Shown here piece by piece: positions 1 through 10,427 of a stretch of 64,000 nucleotides of DNA. Position numbers and translations under genes: made by a program. The number at the start of each line of letters is the position of its first letter. The first letter of the stretch is position 1. The notes below the pieces were generated by a model. That model saw only the letters and a program-made list of their open reading frames with translations. It was not told the DNA's origin and ran no database searches. The stretch covers positions 1 to 64,000 of the forward strand of contig CBDFIL010000003.1 in assembly GCA_965248075.1 (NCBI GenBank), written 5' to 3'. The stretch is from VXNE01 sp965248075 (GTDB lineage Bacteria > Pseudomonadota > Gammaproteobacteria > Pseudomonadales > Azotimanducaceae).

Positions 1-112
1 TTAGAAAAGATAGAAGGAGCTGGCCCCTTTGCAGCCCGTACCGCCGCCACCTCGTGCTGTGCAAAACCGTCCGGACACCCCTGACAGCCCCGGTCGGACG
101 CCCCGCAGCTCG

Positions 113-144
113 GCATGATCCTCGCAAAAATCCTGCGATCATGC
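113..144. other. Inverted repeat in the leftmost intergenic stretch
   Basis: An 8-bp perfect inverted repeat (GCATGATC at 113-120, GATCATGC at 137-144) has a further GCA/TGC pairing inside the loop. It lies downstream of the stop of the BON lipoprotein gene. It could be a terminator without a U-tract or a protein-binding site; the sequence does not decide. No gene is supported in bases 1-234. Confidence 0.3.
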
Positions 145-234
145 GGATTCGCGTCGCCGGGACAAGTTCCGCCCGACCGATTCCACCGCCTTCTTGAGGG
201 TACTTGCCTCCGGGCGGCAGCCCCCGCGGGTGCG

Positions 235-591
235 CTACGGATCGACTTCGTCAGACGACTCGGGCGGTACATCCCCCACGCCCTCGACGACCAGTTGATC
301 CTCGACATCCTTGACGCCCGGAACGCCCCGCGCGACCCGTAGCGCACGTGTGCGCTGCTTCTCGCTGTTGACGCGACCGCTCAGGGTCACGACCCCTTCG
401 CGGACGTCCACGTCGATGCGCAGTCCGTTGACGCCGCGGGCGAACGTCAGGCCGGTCTTGACCCGCACGTGAATGGCGGAGTCGTCCGTCACCTCGCCCA
501 CGGTGCGTCCTTCTTCGGAAGCGAGGTAGTTCTTGCATCCCGCGAGGGACGCGAGCACGATCAATGCGACCAGGCCGCCAACGCTGTGCAC
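235..591 (-). CDS. BON-domain lipoprotein
   Basis: A 118-residue protein with a hydrophobic signal and a lipobox ending LAGC (Cys19), so it is probably a lipoprotein of the cell envelope. The middle (about residues 38-105) is one BON domain: the VKTGLTFARGVNGLRIDVDV stretch is followed by GVVTLSGRV and a VPGVKDVEDQLVV stretch. BON domains are known from OsmY-like and secretin-associated proteins and are thought to bind phospholipid. The tail is acidic (PPESSDEVDP). It stands alone, divergent from the tricarboxylate transporter genes. The family call is firm; its precise role is unknown. Confidence 0.8.
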   Translation of the reverse strand: MHSVGGLVALIVLASLAGCKNYLASEEGRTVGEVTDDSAIHVRVKTGLTFARGVNGLRIDVDVREGVVTLSGRVNSEKQRTRALRVARGVPGVKDVEDQLVVEGVGDVPPESSDEVDP

Positions 592-808
592 ATCGGACTC
601 CGGGGTAGCGAGAGAGCCGGCGCGACCTTACCATCCCCATCCCATCCCCATCAAAGGATCGTCAACGCGGGCCATGCGCATGCGAGCGCCCCAAAGCCGG
701 TCCGGCGTTTCGCTGCCGCTGCACGCCGGCTCCGCCTCCGGCCCAGCCACACCCACCTTGCATGGACCAACCGCCGCCGGTCGCTGCGCTCCCTCTGGTT
801 TTTGTTCC

Positions 809-1792
809 ATGCGAGAGCAACGGAGCAGGTCGTGCGCGGCCGCGCAATTCGCCCGGCTTCTGACGGGATTCCTGATCTGCCTGGCCCTGGGCGCCGGGGC
901 GGATGACCGGGTGCACATCGTCATCCCGGTCGCGCCCGGCGGGGGTATCGACGGCACCGCACGGGAGTTGGGCCGCACGCTGGAGACGCTGTCGCTGGCG
1001 GAAAGCGTTTCCTTCGAGAACGTCGGCGGCGGTGCCGACCGCGCGCTCAGTGTCTTCGTCGAGAACCAGGCCCGCTTCCGCGATGCGCTGCTGGTGCACT
1101 CGACGCCGCTCGTCATCCGCAACCTGCAACGCCTATTCCCGCTCGGCTTTCGCGACCTGACGCCGATCGCCGGGATGGTCGCGGACTACGGCATCTTCGT
1201 CGTGCGACGCGATGACCCGGTGCAGTCCTGGGACACCGTCGTGGCCCGGCTCGTGGAGCACTCGGGCGCCGTGGTCACAGGCGGCGGTTCTGCCCGCGGC
1301 AGCCTGGATCACATCGTGCTGGCCCTGGCCCTCGGGGCCGGCGGCGTGGAGGCGCGCCGCGTACGTTATCTCCCGTATGACGGCGGCGGCAAGGCGATGC
1401 TCGCACTGCTCGGGGGCGAGGTGGACCTGCTGTCCACCGGACTCGGCGAAACGCTCCCGTTCGTGCAGTCGGGCCAGGTACGCGTGCTCGCGGTCACGGC
1501 GCCACGGCGCGTCGCGGCGGTCCCCGGGGTACCGACCCTGACGGAGCTCGGCTATGCGGTCAGCTTCGCGAACTGGCGTGGCGCCTTCGCGCCTCCTGGT
1601 ATCCCACCGAGCGTGCGCGACGCGCATATCGACCGGCTGCGTACCGTCAGCGCCTCCGACGCCTGGGAGGCCGCGCTCGCGAAGCACGGCTGGCAGCGGC
1701 TTGGGGTGTTCGGCCAGGACTTCACCACCTACCTCGAGGACCAGGAAACCGTGCTCCGCACCACGCTGACCGAGCTCGGGTTCGTGCGGTGA
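809..1792 (+). CDS. tctC: Tripartite tricarboxylate transporter substrate-binding protein (TctC/Bug family)
   Basis: Periplasmic solute receptor of a TctCBA secondary transporter. The ATG at 809 is chosen because it places a signal peptide (RLLTGFLICLALGAGAD) at the N-terminus; the open frame runs further upstream but that part is low-complexity and lacks a signal. The mature protein opens with VHIVIPVAPGGGIDGTARE, the usual Bug-family start, and keeps the PYDGGGKAMLALLGGEVDL segment typical of the second lobe. At 327 residues it is of normal size. It overlaps the tctB start by 4 bp (GTGA), so the three genes form an operon. The ligand (often a carboxylate) cannot be read from sequence. Confidence 0.88.
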   Translation: MREQRSRSCAAAQFARLLTGFLICLALGAGADDRVHIVIPVAPGGGIDGTARELGRTLETLSLAESVSFENVGGGADRALSVFVENQARFRDALLVHSTPLVIRNLQRLFPLGFRDLTPIAGMVADYGIFVVRRDDPVQSWDTVVARLVEHSGAVVTGGGSARGSLDHIVLALALGAGGVEARRVRYLPYDGGGKAMLALLGGEVDLLSTGLGETLPFVQSGQVRVLAVTAPRRVAAVPGVPTLTELGYAVSFANWRGAFAPPGIPPSVRDAHIDRLRTVSASDAWEAALAKHGWQRLGVFGQDFTTYLEDQETVLRTTLTELGFVR

Positions 1793-2223
1793 CGCGGCGG
1801 CTCCTGCCGCTGGCTCTGCTGGTGGTCGCCGGCGGCTACCTGTGGGCGGCGGCCGGCATCCCGCTCGATCCCTGGTCGCTCGGAGAAACGGTCAATGCCC
1901 GCACCCTACCCCTCGTGTGCGGGTCCCTGCTGGCGCTCTTCGCCGCCGGGATGGCCGTCCGAGGCGTGCAGGTGCGCGCCGGAGTCCACCGCTTCGGTCC
2001 CCTTCTGGGCATCGTCGCGTGCGTGCTCGGCTTCATCGTCGCCATCCCCTTCGCGGGCCTGTGGCCGTCGCTGGCCGGCTTCCTGCTTGCCGCTCTGGCA
2101 ACGTTGGGAGAGCGGCGTCCCGCCGTCCTGATGGGGGCGCCCGTGGGGACCGCGTTGGCCGGATGGTCCCTCGTGGAGTTCCTGCTCGGCGTCTATATCC
2201 ACCCCGGCGCGTGGTGGACCTGA
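1789..2223 (+). CDS. tctB: Tripartite tricarboxylate transporter small membrane subunit (TctB family)
   Basis: A 144-residue integral membrane protein with four predicted hydrophobic segments (about residues 3-21, 36-54, 67-90 and 92-132). This is the usual size and topology of the poorly conserved TctB subunit. The start is a GTG overlapping the tctC stop, and the stop overlaps the tctA start by one base (TGATG), so translation is probably coupled. The call rests on position between TctC and TctA as much as on sequence. Confidence 0.85.
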   Translation: MTRRLLPLALLVVAGGYLWAAAGIPLDPWSLGETVNARTLPLVCGSLLALFAAGMAVRGVQVRAGVHRFGPLLGIVACVLGFIVAIPFAGLWPSLAGFLLAALATLGERRPAVLMGAPVGTALAGWSLVEFLLGVYIHPGAWWT

Positions 2224-3713
2224 TGTGGGAAGGCATTTCGGTCGGCCTCGCGACGGCCTTCGATCCCGCAAATCTCGCCTGGGTCGCCCTCGGCTGTCTC
2301 GCCGGCACGCTGATCGGCATGGTGCCGGGACTCGGGCCCATCACCGCCATCGCGCTGATGATTCCCGTCAGCTATTCGATGGACCCCGCGGCCGGCCTGA
2401 TCATGATGGCCGGCGTCTACTACGGAGCCGTGTTCGGCGGTTCCACGTCATCCATCCTGATCAACGCGCCCGGCGTGGCGTCGACGGTCGCGACCTCATT
2501 CGACGGCTATCCCATGGCGCGCGCCGGCGAGGCGGGACGGGCGCTCGCCATCGCAGCCTACGCGTCGTTCGCGGGCGGAGTGTTCGGCGCCATCGCCCTG
2601 TTGCTCTTCGCCGGGGTCCTCGCGGCCTGGGCCACGGCGTTCCAGTCCCCGGACTACACCCTCATCCTGATCCTGGCCCTCTCGAGTATCGCGGCCTTTG
2701 CGGACCGCGGGCAGGTGGCCAAGTCCTGCGTAGCCGCCCTGCTCGGCCTCATGCTCGGCACCATCGGGGCGGACCCGGAGAGCGGCGTCCCGCGATTCAC
2801 GTTCGGCCGTCTCGACCTGATCGACGGCATCGCCTTCATCCTGGTGGCGATGGCCACCTTCGCGCTGGCCGATGCGTTCCATCTCCTCACCCGTGAGGCG
2901 GACACCGGCCCGCACCCACGCGCGGGCCGCCACCTGCGACTGGCGCCCGGCGACGGACGCGCCATCGCGCCCACGATAGGCAGGAACTCCGTACTGGGAT
3001 TCCTGGTGGGCGTGCTGCCCGGCGCCGGCGCGACGCTTGCGAGCTTCTTCGCCTACACCTTCGAGAAACGCTTCAACGCCAAGCCCGCATGCGGTATCGC
3101 GGCGCCGGAGTCCGCCAACAACGCCGCGTGCATGGGATCCTTCGTGCCCCTGCTGACGCTCGGCATTCCTGGCTCGGGCACCACGGCCGTCCTGCTCGGG
3201 GTCATGCTGAGCCTCGGCATCCAGCCAGGGCCGCGGCTGCTCGATACGGACCCCGCCGCGTTCTGGGGCGTAATCGTGTCCATGTATGTCGGCAACCTGG
3301 TGCTGCTCGCGCTGAACCTGCCGCTGATTCCGTACCTTTCCCGCCTGATCCGCATCTCACGACCCGTGCTGATCCCGTTCGTGGTCGCCTTCTCGCTGGT
3401 TGGCGTCTACCTCACGACGCTGAACGACTTCGATCTGTACGTGATGCTCGGACTGGCCGCCGGGGCATTGGTGCTGCGCTGGGCCGGTTTCCCGCTGGCG
3501 CCGCTCCTGCTCGGTTTCATTCTGAGCGGCATGCTCGAGGAGAACCTGCGGCGCACGCTGTACCTCGCGGACGGCTCCTGGGGCTTCCTGGTCGAGCGAC
3601 CGCTGACCCTCGTGCTCGCGGTCGCTTGCGCCGCCGTCTGGATCGCACCCGTCTGGCGAGCCTGGCGAGGCGGCGCTGACGGTACCCGCAGCCCCGCCAC
3701 CGGCGCGGGCTGA
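2223..3713 (+). CDS. tctA: Tripartite tricarboxylate transporter large permease (TctA family)
   Basis: A 496-residue membrane permease, the transporting subunit of the TctCBA system. Two copies of the family glycine/proline motif are visible, one near the N-terminus (GMVPGLGPITA) and one in the second half (GVLPGAGATLAS), as expected for the internally duplicated TctA fold. The GIPGSGTTAVLLG segment is also typical. The ATG at 2223 overlaps the tctB stop; longer frames upstream overlap tctB and are not used. Transport is driven by an ion gradient in characterised members. The substrate is unknown. Confidence 0.92.
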   Translation: MWEGISVGLATAFDPANLAWVALGCLAGTLIGMVPGLGPITAIALMIPVSYSMDPAAGLIMMAGVYYGAVFGGSTSSILINAPGVASTVATSFDGYPMARAGEAGRALAIAAYASFAGGVFGAIALLLFAGVLAAWATAFQSPDYTLILILALSSIAAFADRGQVAKSCVAALLGLMLGTIGADPESGVPRFTFGRLDLIDGIAFILVAMATFALADAFHLLTREADTGPHPRAGRHLRLAPGDGRAIAPTIGRNSVLGFLVGVLPGAGATLASFFAYTFEKRFNAKPACGIAAPESANNAACMGSFVPLLTLGIPGSGTTAVLLGVMLSLGIQPGPRLLDTDPAAFWGVIVSMYVGNLVLLALNLPLIPYLSRLIRISRPVLIPFVVAFSLVGVYLTTLNDFDLYVMLGLAAGALVLRWAGFPLAPLLLGFILSGMLEENLRRTLYLADGSWGFLVERPLTLVLAVACAAVWIAPVWRAWRGGADGTRSPATGAG

Positions 3714-3808
3714 ACGCGCGGCAGGCAGCCATTCCGCACCCGATGCGATTCGGTTAACATCGGCGGCGCAACAAGCGGGCGACCGCGACATTCGAGAGGA
3801 GATCCGTC

Positions 3809-4210
3809 GTGCGAAGGTCACACAGCGGCGACGATGGCGAAGAACAGATCAACCTGACGCCCATGCTGGACGTCGTGTTCATCATGCTCATCTTCTTCAT
3901 CGTGACGGCCACGTTCGTCAAGGAAGTGGGCCTCGACGTCAACCAGCCGGAGGACGACAAGCCGAAGACGGTCGACCCGGACAAGCGCAGCATCGTCGTG
4001 CGGATCACGAACCGTGACCGTATCATCATCGCCCAACGCGACGTGGACTGGCGCGCCGTGCGCGCGAACATCGAACGTCTGCACGCGGAGAACCCCGAAG
4101 CCCCAGTCGTGATCCAGCCGCATCCCGACTCCAGGACCGAGAGCATGATCCACGTCATGGACTCGGCCCGACAGGCAGGAGTATTCAACGTATCGCTCGC
4201 GGGCTCCTGA
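3809..4210 (+). CDS. exbD: ExbD/TolR-family biopolymer transport protein
   Basis: A 133-residue inner-membrane protein with one N-terminal membrane helix (about residues 20-38) that carries the conserved proton-pathway aspartate (Asp21 in NLTPMLDVVFIM). The rest is a periplasmic domain. In the family it works with ExbB/TolQ and a TonB- or TolA-like protein to pass proton-motive energy to the outer membrane. Here no ExbB or TonB gene adjoins it, so a partner must lie elsewhere. The GTG start at 3809 follows a GAGAGGA ribosome-binding site. Confidence 0.85.
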   Translation: MRRSHSGDDGEEQINLTPMLDVVFIMLIFFIVTATFVKEVGLDVNQPEDDKPKTVDPDKRSIVVRITNRDRIIIAQRDVDWRAVRANIERLHAENPEAPVVIQPHPDSRTESMIHVMDSARQAGVFNVSLAGS

Positions 4211-4253
4211 CGCGGCCCGACCGCGCCCGCGGGAGGATTCGCGTCCGCGCCCG

Positions 4254-5252
4254 TTGATCGACCTCCGCTCCGATACCGTCACCAGACCGACCCCCGCCAT
4301 GCGTCAGGCCATGGCGGCGGCCGAGGTGGGCGACGACGTGTACGGCGAAGACCCGACCGTCAACGCGCTGGAAGCCCAGGCGGCTGCTACGCTCGGGCTC
4401 GAGGCCGGGCTGTTCGTGGCCAGCGGTACCCAGGCGAATCTCTGCGCGTTGCTGTCCCACTGCGAGCGCGGCGACGAGTACATCGCCGGACACTCCGCCC
4501 ACACCTATCTGTTCGAAGGCGGCGGCGCGGCGGTGCTCGGCGGGATTCAACCCCAGCCCATCCCGTTCGAGGAAGACGGCACGCTGGACCTGACCACGGC
4601 CGCCAACGTCGTCAAACCCGACGACTACCACTTCGCCCGCACCCGCCTGCTGTGTCTCGAGAACACCCAATCCGGCAAGGCACTGCCGCTGGACTACTTT
4701 CCCGAGGCGCGTGCCTTCTGCGACGCGCGCGGGCTCGCGCTGCACCTCGACGGCGCACGCCTGTTCAACGCGGCCGCGGCGTGTGGAGTCGAGGCGGCGG
4801 AGATCGCGCAACACGCGGACTCGGTCTCGTTCTGCCTGTCCAAGGGACTCGGTGCGCCGGCCGGCTCCGTGCTCGTTGGGCGCGCGGACTTCGTGCGCCG
4901 CGCCCGGCGCTGGCGCAAGATGCTGGGCGGCGGCATGCGGCAGACCGGCATGTTGGCGGCCGCGGGCCTCTTCGCTCTCGACCACCACGTCGAGCGGCTG
5001 CGGGAGGATCACGACCGGGCAGCCCGGCTGGCCGAGGGCCTGCGACGCCTGGCTGGCGGCCGCTACGCACGCGGCATCACCTGCCACACCAACATGGTGT
5101 TCGTCGGCCCGGAACTCGCGACCCGGGAACGGGCTCTGCACGACCGCGGCATCTGCATCGAGGACCAGCGGTGGGTGCTGCATCTCGACATCGACGACGC
5201 GGATGTGCAGCGCGTGCTGGAGGCGGTCAGCTCGTTACCAGCCCCGCGATAG
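4254..5252 (+). CDS. ltaE: Low-specificity L-threonine aldolase
   Basis: A PLP enzyme that splits L-threonine or L-allo-threonine to glycine and acetaldehyde. The N-terminal IDLRSDTVTRPTPAMRQAM and GDDVYGEDPTVNALE motifs are diagnostic. The PLP-binding lysine lies in SVSFCLSKGLGAPAGS. At 332 residues it has normal length. The start is a TTG at 4254 because no ATG or GTG fits the conserved N-terminus; a GGGAGG sits about 14 bases upstream. Its 3' end overlaps the convergent nucleoside transporter gene by 26 bp. Confidence 0.92.
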   Translation: MIDLRSDTVTRPTPAMRQAMAAAEVGDDVYGEDPTVNALEAQAAATLGLEAGLFVASGTQANLCALLSHCERGDEYIAGHSAHTYLFEGGGAAVLGGIQPQPIPFEEDGTLDLTTAANVVKPDDYHFARTRLLCLENTQSGKALPLDYFPEARAFCDARGLALHLDGARLFNAAAACGVEAAEIAQHADSVSFCLSKGLGAPAGSVLVGRADFVRRARRWRKMLGGGMRQTGMLAAAGLFALDHHVERLREDHDRAARLAEGLRRLAGGRYARGITCHTNMVFVGPELATRERALHDRGICIEDQRWVLHLDIDDADVQRVLEAVSSLPAPR

Positions 5253-6462
5253 AACCCGTCATGCAGGCGACGATCGTTCCCGAGATCAATGTGCGGGGCG
5301 CAAGGCGGAGCACTTCGGCCCGTCGTTCCGGAACGAGTGCCGACAGGCCGCCGACGAGAATGCCGACGCTGCCGAAGTTCGTGAAGCCGCACAGGCCATA
5401 CGTCAGGATGAGACGGGTGCGTGGGCCCGCCTCGCTCGCCTCCGCAGCGCCGAGTTGTATATAGGCGATCAGTTCGTTGAGCACGACCTTGACGCCCAGC
5501 AGCGTCCCCGCGAACGGCGCCTGCGCCCACTCGATACCCATGAGCCACGCCACCGGCGCGAACGCCCAGCCCACCATGCGTTCGAGCGTCAGGGGTGCGC
5601 CACCCAGGACGAGCGCGGACAGCAGATGGTTGACGAGCGCGACCAGGCTCACGAGCACGATCACCATCGCGCCGACGTTCACCACCAGGCGCAGCCCGTC
5701 GGCGGTCCCGCGGGTGATCGCGTCCATCACGCTCGCGTAACGCAGGCCCTCCTCCGGGTCGCCGCCGACCGTTGCGTCGCCCTCGGGAATCATCACCCGG
5801 GCGACCACGACGGCCCCGATCACGTTCACTACCGACGCGATCAGCACGTGACCGAGCGCTCCTTCGATCACGTCCGTCAACAGGTTGGCGTACAGCACCA
5901 TGATGGAGCCCGCGACCGTGGACATGCCACAGGTCATCACGACGAAGAGTTCGGATCGGGACAGGCGCGCGAGGTGCGCCCGGATGGCGAGCGGCGCCTC
6001 CACCATGCCGAGAAAGACGCTGGCCGACGCGGCGACGCCCACCGCGCCGCCCACGCCCAACGAGCGCTTGAGCGCCCAGGCAAAGCCGCGGATCACGAAC
6101 GGCAACACGCGCCAGTGCCACAGCAGCGCCACGAGCACGCTGAAGACCAGGATCTGCGGCAGGATGCGGAAGGCGAAGATGTAGGGCGCGGACTCCGCCG
6201 TCAGCAGGAAGGGAGACTCGCCTCCGCCCAGGAACCCGAACACGAGGGATGCACCCGCCATCGTGGCCGTCTCGATGGCGTCGACCACGTGGTTCAGCAC
6301 GAGCAGCACGTCGCGTGCCCCGGGCACGCGCAACAGCAGGAACGCGATGGCGAACTGGATGGCGAGGCCCGCGGCGACCGGCCACGCCCGCACCTCCCGG
6401 CGTCCTTCGCTGAGCAGCCAGGCCAACCCCAGGAAAACCAGAATCCCGAGGATTCCTTGCAC
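5227..6462 (-). CDS. nupC: Concentrative nucleoside transporter (CNT/NupC family)
   Basis: Inner-membrane, cation-coupled nucleoside uptake carrier of 411 residues. The gate and Nucleos_tra2 motifs are present: FGFLGGGESPFLLTAESAP, VFLGMVEAPLAIRAHLARLS, FVVMTCGMSTVAGSIMVLYA, and CGFTNFGSVGILVGGLSAL near the C-terminus. The GTG at 6462 is preferred because a perfect AGGAGG lies just before it and the protein then begins directly with its first helix. It is divergent from a PfkB-type sugar/nucleoside kinase, which fits a nucleoside-salvage pair. Confidence 0.9.
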   Translation of the reverse strand: MQGILGILVFLGLAWLLSEGRREVRAWPVAAGLAIQFAIAFLLLRVPGARDVLLVLNHVVDAIETATMAGASLVFGFLGGGESPFLLTAESAPYIFAFRILPQILVFSVLVALLWHWRVLPFVIRGFAWALKRSLGVGGAVGVAASASVFLGMVEAPLAIRAHLARLSRSELFVVMTCGMSTVAGSIMVLYANLLTDVIEGALGHVLIASVVNVIGAVVVARVMIPEGDATVGGDPEEGLRYASVMDAITRGTADGLRLVVNVGAMVIVLVSLVALVNHLLSALVLGGAPLTLERMVGWAFAPVAWLMGIEWAQAPFAGTLLGVKVVLNELIAYIQLGAAEASEAGPRTRLILTYGLCGFTNFGSVGILVGGLSALVPERRAEVLRLAPRTLISGTIVACMTGSIAGLVTS

Positions 6463-6603
6463 CCGCCTCCTCCGCTGAATCAGTACGGCGCAACGCCCCG
6501 CAACGGAGCCTGCCGGCGCCGTCCCCGCCAGCCACGCCTGACGCGCATGGAACAAACGGTGCCAGTCGCTTAGGCTCCCGGCACCGTCTGTCGCCATGCA
6601 AGT

Positions 6604-7566
6604 ATGTCACGCCTTTCCGCACGCATCCTCGTCACCGGCACGCTCGCGATCGACTACGCCGCGGAGTACGGCGGTCGCTTCGACGACCTTCCACGGCATG
6701 CGGGAATCAACCTGTCGATACACCTCGACCGCATCGAACGCCATTTCGGGGGCTGTGCGATGAACATCGTCTACGGCCTGGCGCTGCTCGGCCATGCTCC
6801 CGTGCCCTTCGTCTTCGTGGGCGAAGACCGGGATGCAGCCTACGCGCGCCATCTCGACGTCCTCGGCGTGGACCAGGGCGGCATCGTCGAAGTCCCCGGC
6901 GCCCGCTACTCCTCCCACGCCTTCGTGTTCACGGACCGTGACGGGAACCAGTTCACGGGCTTCTACCCGGGCCCGTCGCGCACCGGGGATTTCGCCGAAC
7001 GCCTCGCGGACTTCGTCCGAACGCATGACTTCGACTACGCGATCCTCGCCCCGGACGTCGCAGCGAACATGATCGCCGCGGCGCGCGTCATGAACGCCGC
7101 GCGTATCCCGTTTCTCTGCGACCCGGGACAGGGGCTCACGGACTTCACGGCGGGCGAAGCGCGCGAGCTCGTCGCCCTCTCGCGCGAACTGATCGTCAAC
7201 CGCTACGAGTTCGAGACCCTCAGGACGTATTGCGGCGAAGATCCTTCGCCGAGCCTCGAATACCTGGTCGTCACGGCCGGCGCCGATGGGGCGTTTTGCG
7301 GAGAGGTGGCTGTCCCCGCGGCTCCCGCGCAACGCATCGCCGATCCAACAGGCTGCGGCGACGCCTTTCGCACGGGATTCGTGCACGCACGCCAGCTTGG
7401 CGCCTCGCTGCGCGACGCGATGCGGTCCGGCGCCTGTGCGGCCACGATCAAGATCGAGACGAAGGGTACCCAACGTCATCGCCTCGACGACTTTCGCGAC
7501 CGGTACGCAGCAGCCTGGGACGAAACGCCGGACTGGTTGGGCGCCATCGGGAAAGCTTCGGCGTGA
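6604..7566 (+). CDS. PfkB-family kinase, probably adenosine kinase-like
   Basis: A 320-residue ribokinase-fold kinase. It has the N-terminal GTLAIDY and FGGCAMNIVYGLALLG substrate-side motifs, and the C-terminal anion-hole and catalytic-base signature DPTGCGDAFRTGF. The variant GCGDAF, rather than GAGDAF, and the pairing with a divergent CNT nucleoside transporter favour a nucleoside such as adenosine as substrate; this is inference. The stop overlaps the next gene's GTG start by 3 bases, so the two are probably co-transcribed. Confidence 0.85.
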   Translation: MSRLSARILVTGTLAIDYAAEYGGRFDDLPRHAGINLSIHLDRIERHFGGCAMNIVYGLALLGHAPVPFVFVGEDRDAAYARHLDVLGVDQGGIVEVPGARYSSHAFVFTDRDGNQFTGFYPGPSRTGDFAERLADFVRTHDFDYAILAPDVAANMIAAARVMNAARIPFLCDPGQGLTDFTAGEARELVALSRELIVNRYEFETLRTYCGEDPSPSLEYLVVTAGADGAFCGEVAVPAAPAQRIADPTGCGDAFRTGFVHARQLGASLRDAMRSGACAATIKIETKGTQRHRLDDFRDRYAAAWDETPDWLGAIGKASA

Positions 7567-8186
7567 CCCCGGGCCAGGTCATCCTCCTCAACGGCTCCTC
7601 GAGCGCCGGCAAGACCACGCTGGCCCGGATGCTGCAGCAGTTGCTCGACGCACCCTGGCAGCTCATTTCCCTCGACCAGTTCCGTGACGGATTGCCAGCC
7701 CGTTTCCGTGGGCTCAACTCGCCGGACGGGACCCCCGGAGCACGCGGCCTCAACGTCCTGCCGGTCGATGCCGGCATTGAACGCGTCACCGCCATACGGT
7801 TCGGCGATGTCGGCGAGCGCATGCTGCAGGGCATGCGGCGAGCCGTCGCGGCCTACGCGCGGGAGGGCGGCAACGTCATTGTGGACGATCTCCTGTTCGA
7901 AAAAGCGTTCCTGCTGGACTATCTCGAGGCGCTACGGGGGCTCGAGGTGACCTTCGTCGGGGTACGATGCCCGCTCGAGGTCGTCAACGCCCGCGAAGCC
8001 TCTCGCCCCGGACGGTTCCCGGGGACGGCCACCGCGCACTTCGAGCAGGTACACGCCCACTGCCTCTACGACGTCGAAGTGGACACCGGTTCGACCACAC
8101 CGCGAGCCTGCGCGATGCGCGTCATCGAGGTTGTGGGCCGGGCGGGGACCGCATTCGACCGCCTCCGGGCGGCATTCGAAATCTGA
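7563..8186 (+). CDS. Chloramphenicol phosphotransferase-like P-loop kinase
   Basis: A 207-residue P-loop kinase with a Walker A motif (LLNGSSSAGKTTLARML) at residues 8-24. The body matches the chloramphenicol 3-O-phosphotransferase (CPT) family: SLDQFRDGLPARFR after the first strand, GNVIVDDLLFEKAFLLDYL in the middle, and VGVRCPLEVVNAREASRPGR near the end. Many family members are not resistance genes, and the true substrate here is unknown. The GTG start at 7563 overlaps the stop of the PfkB kinase, which implies a shared transcript and possibly a shared small-molecule substrate. Confidence 0.78.
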   Translation: MTPGQVILLNGSSSAGKTTLARMLQQLLDAPWQLISLDQFRDGLPARFRGLNSPDGTPGARGLNVLPVDAGIERVTAIRFGDVGERMLQGMRRAVAAYAREGGNVIVDDLLFEKAFLLDYLEALRGLEVTFVGVRCPLEVVNAREASRPGRFPGTATAHFEQVHAHCLYDVEVDTGSTTPRACAMRVIEVVGRAGTAFDRLRAAFEI

Positions 8187-8202
8187 CGAAGGTTCGAGAT
8201 CC

Positions 8203-10416
<2,214 letters not shown>

Positions 10417-10427
10417 GCCGCGCCTGG

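Noticed and set aside
1..234. A short plus-strand frame at the left edge
   Set aside because: It overlaps the BON lipoprotein gene and has no ribosome-binding site or recognisable product.
1842..2222. Upstream extension of the TctA frame
   Set aside because: It overlaps tctB entirely and reads as Arg-rich shadow text; the ATG at 2223 begins the conserved N-terminus.
4711..6573. A 620-codon open frame on the plus strand opposite the nucleoside transporter
   Set aside because: It is antisense to nupC, composed of Arg/His/Gln-rich low-complexity text typical of GC-rich shadow frames, and has no motifs.
7563..8186. Chloramphenicol resistance gene
   Set aside because: The family match is to CPT-like kinases, but the context is nucleoside salvage; resistance cannot be claimed from sequence.
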